NCBI GenBank assembly: GCA_020216625.1
Contig: JAIUYB010000212.1
Coordinates: 1 to 5,145, forward strand
Length of the DNA: 5,145 nucleotides
DNA from: Desulfarculus sp.
GTDB taxonomy: Bacteria; Desulfobacterota; Desulfarculia; Desulfarculales; Desulfarculaceae
Direction of reading: 5' to 3'
Positions 1 to 5,145 of the stretch are shown here, piece by piece. The first letter of the stretch is position 1, and every line of letters starts with the position of its first letter. The translations under genes and the position numbers were made by a program. The notes under the pieces are model-generated. The model did not search any database and had not been told where the DNA came from. It saw nothing but the letters and a program-made list of their open reading frames with translations.

Positions 1-3000
1 CGTTGAGCCCGGCGGCGGGTCGGCCGAAGATGATCACCGACAGGATGTCGGCCTGGCTCATGGGCGGCTCGCTGGAAAGCTGCAACTGAGGCTCGAAGGC
101 GGTGCCTTGCAGGGTGATGAAGATTTGGCTGCCGCCGCCGCGGTATTGCACGTCCACGTTCAGGGCCGGGTCGGGCCGATCGCGGCCATCGAAGATGAAG
201 TCCCCGCCGGTGACCACGAAACGCCGGCTCTCCACCATGATCACGCCGTTGTCGGTGGTGTACCGGTCCCAGAAGACCAGGGGCCCCCCGGGGGCCTTGG
301 TCACCCGCACCTTGCCCAAGAGGCTGACCCAGCCCTCGTCCACCACCACCCGGATCCCCGGACCCAGGTCCACCAGGGCATCCAGGGCCAGGTTGTGGAA
401 CGGCTCGGGGAAATGGATGCGCGGGGCCTTGTGGACCTCGGTGTCCAGGGGCGGCGGGGCCTGGCCCGGACGCAGGATCACCACATCGCCCAGGGCCGCC
501 GGCGGGGCAACCTTGGGATGGATCACCGCCTGGCTGGGATGCAACAGGGCCCGGGCCTTGGGCGCGGCCGGGGTGCCGTCCAGGTCCAGGTCCAGGTCGG
601 TGACCACCTGCCCCAGGGCGCCCAGGCCCACCAGGAGGTCCTTGCCCTGGGCCTTGAGCTCCACCAAGCCGGCGTCCTTCCAGGGCAGCACCATCCGCCC
701 GCGCAGGCTCAGGTGGCCGCCGCTATCGGCCTCGCCCCGGGTCAGGACGATCTCCCGACCCCGGGCGGTGAACGTAAGGTTGATGTCGCTGATGCGCTGG
801 CCGGTGGGAGTTATGACCATGTGGCCGCCGTTCAGGGCCACCACCCCCTCCAGACGGGGATCGGTCGGATCGCCCTGGGCCTTCAGATCCAGGTCCAGAC
901 GCCCGCCCAGCACCCGCACCCCGCGCATGGTGGGGGCCAGCAGGTGCAAGGGAAGATCCTTGCCGGTGAGCCGGGCGTTGAGCCCGTCACCGGTCAAAGC
1001 CAGGTTGGGCGGATTGAGGCTGGCGGCCAGACCCAGGGTGGCGTCAAGGTCCAGCACCGGTTGCTGGGCCCAGGTGATCCGTCCAGCCAGGCTCAACTCG
1101 CCACCGCCCAACCGCCCGTTGAAGCGCACCAGGCCCTCGCCCACCCGCCGCCAGGCCAGGCCGTGCAAAACGCCCTCCAGGCGCAGCACCGGCTCCACCA
1201 AGGTGCCGGTCAGCTCAGCCCCCAGGTCCAGACGGGTGGTCTCGGGCAAACCCCGCTCCGGCAGCCAAGCGGCGGGCTCGCCATCCTGAAGCTTAAGCGC
1301 GGCCCGCACCGTCCCGCCAGGGGTGACCTGTCCGGCCAGCTCCAGCCTTTGCCGACCCTGGGACAAAACCAGACGGTCCAGGTCCAGGTGGCGCGCCCCC
1401 ACCACCATGGCGCTCTGGCCCTGCTGCCGCCAGGTCGCCCCGCCGGCCGGGGTCAGGCTGAGGCCGGAGAGGTCGCATCGCAGGGGCGTTTGCAGGGGCG
1501 TGGGGCAGGTGGCGTTGAGGGTCAAGTCCAGACGCGGACCCCGGGCGTTGAGGCGCAAATTGGCCTGGCGGCCGTCGGCGATCAACTCGGCCCGCACTTG
1601 GTCCCAGGGCAGGTCGCCGGCCTCCAGGCCTTCCAGCCGCACCTCGGCCCGTCCCTGGCGGTGGCTCACCACGTCCGGCGCGGAAAGCTCCACCTCCGCC
1701 CGGCGCAGGACCCCACGGCCCAAGTCCAGGTCCCGCCCCTGGGCCTGGACCTCCAAGGCCGGGCCGGACCAGGGCCCGCGCAGGCGGCCCCGGGCCTGGA
1801 GCCCCCCGGCCAGGGCCGGAGGAACCTGCTCCCACCATAAGCCCACCACCGGTCGCAACCGAGCCAGGTCCGCGACCGCCAACTCCCAGGCCAGGTCCGC
1901 CCCCTGGGCATCGGCCCGGCCCTGGGTCTTTAATTCCATTCCGGAGGCGGTCAGTTCCAAGGTGTTCAGGAGCCATTTCCCGGCCTGGCGTCCGCCGCTG
2001 GCCCGGAGGCCGCCAAGCTCCAGCTCCGCTCCCAGGGGCGAGCGATCCAACTCCAGATCCAGGGCGGCGTCCCCGGCCGCGTCCAGGTCGCCCTGGCCGC
2101 GCAGGACGCCATTCATGCGGGCCTGGCGCAGAGGCTCGGGCAGTTCGGCCAGCAGCTCCGGAGGCGGCGCCAGGTCCTGGAAGGCCACCTGGCCTCGGGC
2201 CCGCCAGGAGGCGCCCCCGCCCGCCCCAGTCGCGGGCGCGATCAGTTCGCCCCTGGCCTGGAGCCGACCCTGGTCGCCGGTCAGTTCCAGGGTCTCGATC
2301 AGGCAGTGGCCGTCCTCGCGCACCGGACGCAAGGTCAGGGACTTGGCCCGCCACTCCCGCCAAACCGCCTGATCCAGGCGCAGATCGAGCCTGGTCTGGC
2401 CCGGACCGAGCCCCGGCCAGCCCCGGCTTGTCAGCTCCAGGTCGCCGCCCAGGTGGGCCGTCTCCCTCGACAGCCCCAGGCGGGCGAGGTCCAAATCCGT
2501 GAACCGGGCCTTGAGTTCCAAGCCCGGCTGGTCCAGGTTGATCCGGCCGGCCAGATCCAGCCGGCCCTGGGCCGCCATCAAACCCAGCTTGACCTGGCAG
2601 GCCCCCAGAGGTCCGCTGGCCTCCAACTGGTAGTCCACCGGTTCGGGTGGGGGCGCTCCGGCTGGGCTCCAACCGGCCAGGCCCCGCCAGTCCGTCACCC
2701 GGCCCCGGGCCTTGAGCGCCAGCCGGGGAGTCTTGCCCCAGAGGTAGTGGCCGCTGGCCTCCAGGCGATCGCTTCCGGCCTGCACCAATAGCGATTGAAG
2801 ATCCAGGCGATCGGCGTCGGCCGCCAACCAGCCGCTGACCGCCACCGGGGCCTCCAAACCCGCGAGATGGAGATCGGCCCAGGCCAGGTGGGCCTCCACC
2901 CGGGGGCCGCGGGCGTCCAGGCTGAAGCCGCCCTCCAACTGCACGTTTTCGGCCCGGCGCAAGGGCCCCAACTCCCCTCCGGCCTCAAGGGCGCCGTCCA

Positions 3001-3427
3001 CCACCTCCAGACGGGCAATGGTCAGCACCAGCCCTGGGCTCAAGCCGCCGTCCGGAGCCCGGGGCAGGTCCAGGGGCAGGCCCACCCAGGGCCGCACCAG
3101 GCGCAGGCGGCCCAGGTGGACCCGGCCGGACCAGAGGGCCAGGGGGTTATAGCGCAGTTCGATCTCCGCCGCCCGGGCCAGCACCCGCCCCTCCCGGTGC
3201 AGGGAGACTTCCCGGAGCACCATATTGGTGAGCGGATTGCCCTCCAGGCCGCCCAGGCTCAGTTGGGCCCCAGTGGCGGCCTCCACCTCGCGGTTGAGCA
3301 GCTCCAGGATCTTGGCCCGGCCCCAATCGCTGGCCGCCAGGCCCCACAGACCCACCCAGAGCAGGCCCAGCAACAGGGCCGCCCCTCCCAGGGCCCAGGC
3401 GGCGATCCTGAGCGCCCGGCGCGGCAT
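1..3427 (-). CDS. tamB: TamB-like translocation/assembly module protein (3' end outside window)
   Basis: Inner-membrane-anchored, periplasm-spanning partner of TamA. It belongs to the AsmA-like/TamB family of bridge proteins, whose long hydrophobic beta-groove is thought to carry lipid or guide outer-membrane substrates. The frame is open from the ATG at 3427 to the left edge (1142 residues) with no stop. The N-terminus is a signal-anchor: basic MPRRALR, then a hydrophobic stretch at about 8-32. An AsmA-like segment follows (ILELLNREVEAATG, then LSLGGLEG and ELRYNPLALWSG). Residues of about 100-830 are beta-rich with alternating hydrophobic and polar positions and little other motif. The C-terminal DUF490 (TamB) domain shows FIFDGRD (1077-1083), LSSEPPMSQADIL (1117-1129) and FGR (1134-1136), the family's typical closing signature. 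E. coli TamB has 1259 residues, so about 100-130 should remain off-window. The ATG is preferred because it retains the membrane anchor, has a Shine-Dalgarno-like GGGGCAGG and overlaps the tamA stop. Four cysteines are visible (277, 375, 641, 651). The gene is certain as a coding frame; the family name rests on motifs and context. Confidence 0.92.
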   Translation of the reverse strand, partial: MPRRALRIAAWALGGAALLLGLLWVGLWGLAASDWGRAKILELLNREVEAATGAQLSLGGLEGNPLTNMVLREVSLHREGRVLARAAEIELRYNPLALWSGRVHLGRLRLVRPWVGLPLDLPRAPDGGLSPGLVLTIARLEVVDGALEAGGELGPLRRAENVQLEGGFSLDARGPRVEAHLAWADLHLAGLEAPVAVSGWLAADADRLDLQSLLVQAGSDRLEASGHYLWGKTPRLALKARGRVTDWRGLAGWSPAGAPPPEPVDYQLEASGPLGACQVKLGLMAAQGRLDLAGRINLDQPGLELKARFTDLDLARLGLSRETAHLGGDLELTSRGWPGLGPGQTRLDLRLDQAVWREWRAKSLTLRPVREDGHCLIETLELTGDQGRLQARGELIAPATGAGGGASWRARGQVAFQDLAPPPELLAELPEPLRQARMNGVLRGQGDLDAAGDAALDLELDRSPLGAELELGGLRASGGRQAGKWLLNTLELTASGMELKTQGRADAQGADLAWELAVADLARLRPVVGLWWEQVPPALAGGLQARGRLRGPWSGPALEVQAQGRDLDLGRGVLRRAEVELSAPDVVSHRQGRAEVRLEGLEAGDLPWDQVRAELIADGRQANLRLNARGPRLDLTLNATCPTPLQTPLRCDLSGLSLTPAGGATWRQQGQSAMVVGARHLDLDRLVLSQGRQRLELAGQVTPGGTVRAALKLQDGEPAAWLPERGLPETTRLDLGAELTGTLVEPVLRLEGVLHGLAWRRVGEGLVRFNGRLGGGELSLAGRITWAQQPVLDLDATLGLAASLNPPNLALTGDGLNARLTGKDLPLHLLAPTMRGVRVLGGRLDLDLKAQGDPTDPRLEGVVALNGGHMVITPTGQRISDINLTFTARGREIVLTRGEADSGGHLSLRGRMVLPWKDAGLVELKAQGKDLLVGLGALGQVVTDLDLDLDGTPAAPKARALLHPSQAVIHPKVAPPAALGDVVILRPGQAPPPLDTEVHKAPRIHFPEPFHNLALDALVDLGPGIRVVVDEGWVSLLGKVRVTKAPGGPLVFWDRYTTDNGVIMVESRRFVVTGGDFIFDGRDRPDPALNVDVQYRGGGSQIFITLQGTAFEPQLQLSSEPPMSQADILSVIIFGRPAAGLN
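578..598 (-). repeat. Short in-frame hexanucleotide repeat encoding Asp-Leu alternation
   Basis: Three and a half copies of a six-base unit (GACCTG on the minus strand, GTCCAG on the plus strand) encode DLDLDLD at residues 944-950 of TamB. The unit is two codons long, so copy-number change would add or remove Asp-Leu pairs without breaking the frame. It is most simply an extreme case of the alternating polar/hydrophobic beta-strand pattern of this protein written in preferred GC-rich codons. Confidence 0.7.
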
Positions 3428-5145
3428 CAGAAGGCCTGCCCCACGCTGAGATAGACCTCGTAGCGGCTTAGGTGGCCACCCTCGGGCGGGTTGAGCTGAT
3501 AGCCGAAATCCAGGCGCAAGGGGCCCACCGGGGTGTGGTAGCGCAGCCCCGCGCCGGCGGTGTAGCGCAGATTGGAGAGCCCGGAGTGGATTTCCTCCCA
3601 TTTTTCATAGGCGTTGCCGACGTCGGTGAAGACCACCCCGCCCAGGTCGCCCCACAACGGGAAACGCAGCTCCAGGCTGCCCTCCAGCATGGCCTCGCCG
3701 CCCAGGGGTTTGCCGGCGGAATCCAGCGGCCCCAAGGTCTGGAAGGCGTAGCCGCGCACACTGTTGGCCCCGCCGGGAAAAAATCGCCGGATCAGGGGGA
3801 TGCGGTCGGTGCCCGGCAGGGGGTAGGCCAGACCACCCTTGGCCCGCGAGGCCAGGTGCCAGCCCTTGGACCAGGGCAGGGGCAACACGTGGCGCAGCTC
3901 GGAGATGGTGCGCACGAACTCCACATCCGAACCGATGGCGTCGGAGGCGGTCTCCACCTCCAGGTTGAAGAACAGGCCCCGGGTGGGATTCAGGACGGAA
4001 TCGCGGGTGTCGTAGCGCAAGCCCACCGGCACCGAGGAGATGTAGAACTCCTGCTTTTCGTAGTTGGGGTCGGGTACCGCGGCCTTGAGGTCGATGAGGT
4101 TGTTCTTCTCGGTGTTGTAACCCAAAAACCAAGACCAGCGAGGGTCCAGACGCTGCTCCACCATGGGATTGAAAAACAAGCGGCGATTGGTGTAGGCCTC
4201 GAAGTCGTTCTGCTCCATCCCGCCCCAGAACAACAGGTTGGAGTCGCGGGAGGGAAGGTGGGGCAGCTTGAGCCGGCCGGTGAGGCCCTGGTAGATGTGG
4301 CTGATCTTTCCCTCGAAGGTCAGGGTGTCGTAGAGCCCCAACAGATTGCGGTTGACCTGCAACACCCGCACCCGGAAACCGTCCTCGTTGCCCCAGCCCA
4401 GGCCCAGACGGGCGCTGAAGCGGTTGGCCTCGCGCACCTGGAGCCGCAGCGGAACCAGGCCGTCCCGGGTTTGGTCGAAATCCGGGGTGAAGGTGACGAT
4501 GCTGAAGAAGCCGGTGTCCAAGAGGGCGCGCTGGCTGTCGTCCAGGGCCTCCTGGGAGAAAGGCTGGCCCCGGGCGTAGGCAAGCTCGCGCAGGATGAAC
4601 TCGGGCTTGATGCGGTTGAAGCCGCTGACCGTGGTGGCGCCGAAGGACAGGCGCGGGCCGGGCTCGACCTTGAACACCACCTCGACCCGGGCGTCCTCGG
4701 CGTGCACCCGCACCTGGCCCAGAACGGTGGCCAGGGGATGGGCCCGGTTGCGCAGGTGGTCGCCCAGGGCCCGCTTGGTATTTTCGTAATCCTTGAGCAA
4801 AAAGCGCTGCCCCGGAACCAGGCGCAGCAGGGGCGTCAGGCGCTCACGCCAGGATTCACCCTCCTCGCCGGGCGGCAGCTCCAGGTTCACGGCGTCGATG
4901 AGGGAGGGGCGATTCTCTTGGACGGTGAAGACCACCATCACCAGCCGCCGCTCCGGGTCCCGCTCCAGGCGGTAGGCCACCTCGGCCTCGAAGAAGCCGT
5001 TCTCCTGGTAGAGTTGGATCAGGCGCTGTTTGTCGCGGTCCAGGCTGGAGCGATCGAAGGGGGGATATCCGGAAAAAAACATTGATTCCGCCGGCTTGGT
5101 TTCCATCACTTCCAGGGCTTGGTCCCGGGTGAGGTGGTGGAATCT
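3427..5145 (-). CDS. tamA: TamA-like Omp85 outer membrane protein (5' end outside window)
   Basis: Outer-membrane subunit of the translocation and assembly module. It inserts or remodels outer membrane proteins and docks TamB through periplasmic POTRA domains. The frame is open to the right edge, giving 572 visible residues (residue 1 at the edge). I see a partial POTRA (1-77), a second POTRA (about 80-161, with DYEN at 119-122) and a third (about 165-239), then a beta-barrel (about 241-572). Barrel hallmarks are YDTRD (378-382) followed by NPTRG (386-390), GSDVEF (405-410), the Omp85 loop-6 motif VRGY (463-466) inside GGANSVRGY, FTDVG (506-510), PVGPLRLDFG (539-548) and a C-terminal Phe typical of outer membrane proteins. 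DYEN, GSDVEF and PVGP-LDF match E. coli TamA as I remember it, favouring TamA over BamA. The visible part has no cysteine. The GTG at 5109 and ATG at 5106 are internal, because POTRA-like sequence continues upstream; the true start and signal peptide are off-window. tamB follows with a one-base overlap. Confidence 0.93.
   Translation of the reverse strand, partial: RFHHLTRDQALEVMETKPAESMFFSGYPPFDRSSLDRDKQRLIQLYQENGFFEAEVAYRLERDPERRLVMVVFTVQENRPSLIDAVNLELPPGEEGESWRERLTPLLRLVPGQRFLLKDYENTKRALGDHLRNRAHPLATVLGQVRVHAEDARVEVVFKVEPGPRLSFGATTVSGFNRIKPEFILRELAYARGQPFSQEALDDSQRALLDTGFFSIVTFTPDFDQTRDGLVPLRLQVREANRFSARLGLGWGNEDGFRVRVLQVNRNLLGLYDTLTFEGKISHIYQGLTGRLKLPHLPSRDSNLLFWGGMEQNDFEAYTNRRLFFNPMVEQRLDPRWSWFLGYNTEKNNLIDLKAAVPDPNYEKQEFYISSVPVGLRYDTRDSVLNPTRGLFFNLEVETASDAIGSDVEFVRTISELRHVLPLPWSKGWHLASRAKGGLAYPLPGTDRIPLIRRFFPGGANSVRGYAFQTLGPLDSAGKPLGGEAMLEGSLELRFPLWGDLGGVVFTDVGNAYEKWEEIHSGLSNLRYTAGAGLRYHTPVGPLRLDFGYQLNPPEGGHLSRYEVYLSVGQAF
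3435..3442 (-). promoter_or_regulatory. Probable ribosome binding site of tamB, inside the end of tamA
   Basis: On the minus strand GGGGCAGG ends 7 bases before the tamB ATG. It is a modest match to the Shine-Dalgarno consensus and lies within the last codons of tamA (the VGQAF tail). Together with the TGATG stop/start overlap at 3429-3425 it suggests that tamB is translated by ribosomes finishing tamA, so the two proteins are probably made in linked amounts. No separate promoter is visible between the genes. Confidence 0.55.

Noticed and set aside
278..300. GC-rich near-palindrome that could be a terminator hairpin
   Set aside because: It is imperfect (six C against five G), lies inside tamB where it encodes the KAPGGPL region, and has no T-run on either side.
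102..1840. Overlapping plus-strand open frames starting at 102 and 107
   Set aside because: They lie wholly opposite the tamB frame, which has recognisable family motifs. Their translations are low-complexity with no domain, and no convincing ribosome site was seen.
1293..2672. 459-codon minus-strand open frame
   Set aside because: It is on the same strand as tamB but in a different frame. The product is a Gly/Pro/Arg/Ala-rich shadow, while the tamB frame is open across the same interval.
1..3427. Possible frameshift or pseudogene in tamB, suggested by fragmented minus-strand frames
   Set aside because: Codon-by-codon reading of the whole frame found no stop or frame change from the ATG to the left edge.
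1323..3454. Plus-strand frames at 1323-2372, 2306-2791 and 2795-3454
   Set aside because: All are antisense shadows of tamB with biased composition and no identifiable domain; the last also crosses the tamA-tamB junction.
3472..5085. 537-codon plus-strand open frame
   Set aside because: It is antisense to tamA, whose VRGY, POTRA and barrel motifs are clear. The product is a Gly/Gln/Val/Ala/His-rich shadow.
3427..5145. BamA instead of TamA
   Set aside because: A TamB-type gene follows directly, and the DYEN, GSDVEF and PVGP-LDF patterns resemble TamA. A BamA locus is more often followed by skp/lpx genes. The two families are related, so the uncertainty is small but not zero.

Overview
The window holds two neighbouring genes, both read on the minus strand, and both run off an edge. 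Together they form a tamA-tamB pair, the outer-membrane / inner-membrane bridge of Gram-negative bacteria. I see no RNA genes, mobile elements, CRISPR arrays or intergenic gaps; essentially every base is coding.

Right part (3427-5145): the 3' portion of tamA, an Omp85-family outer membrane protein with POTRA domains followed by a C-terminal 16-strand-type beta-barrel. The signal peptide and the start of the first visible POTRA domain lie beyond the right edge. The stop codon is at 3429-3427.

Left part (1-3427): tamB, starting at an ATG that shares one base with the tamA stop (TGATG), which suggests translational coupling. I translated this frame through to base 2 by hand: it is open for 1142 codons with no stop or frameshift. 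It carries an N-terminal signal-anchor, a long beta-rich AsmA-like body and most of the conserved C-terminal TamB (DUF490) domain. Judged against E. coli TamB, roughly 100-130 residues are missing beyond the left edge. A finder that requires both start and stop in the window will miss this gene and may report antisense shadows in its place.

Organism: a GC-rich diderm (about two thirds G+C by eye) with strong CTG/GCC/CGG/GGC codon preference. The gene order, the GC content and the shape of the proteins fit a deltaproteobacterial lineage (Desulfobacterota or similar), but this is an impression and not a placement.

How the genes work together: in characterised systems TamA sits in the outer membrane and its POTRA domains bind the C-terminus of TamB, whose N-terminus is anchored in the inner membrane. 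The pair has been linked to insertion of some outer membrane proteins (autotransporters, fimbrial ushers) and, for TamB with other AsmA-like proteins, to phospholipid transport to the outer membrane. I did not find evidence of a previously undescribed system here. The findings are mostly about boundaries, annotation traps and modest sequence peculiarities.
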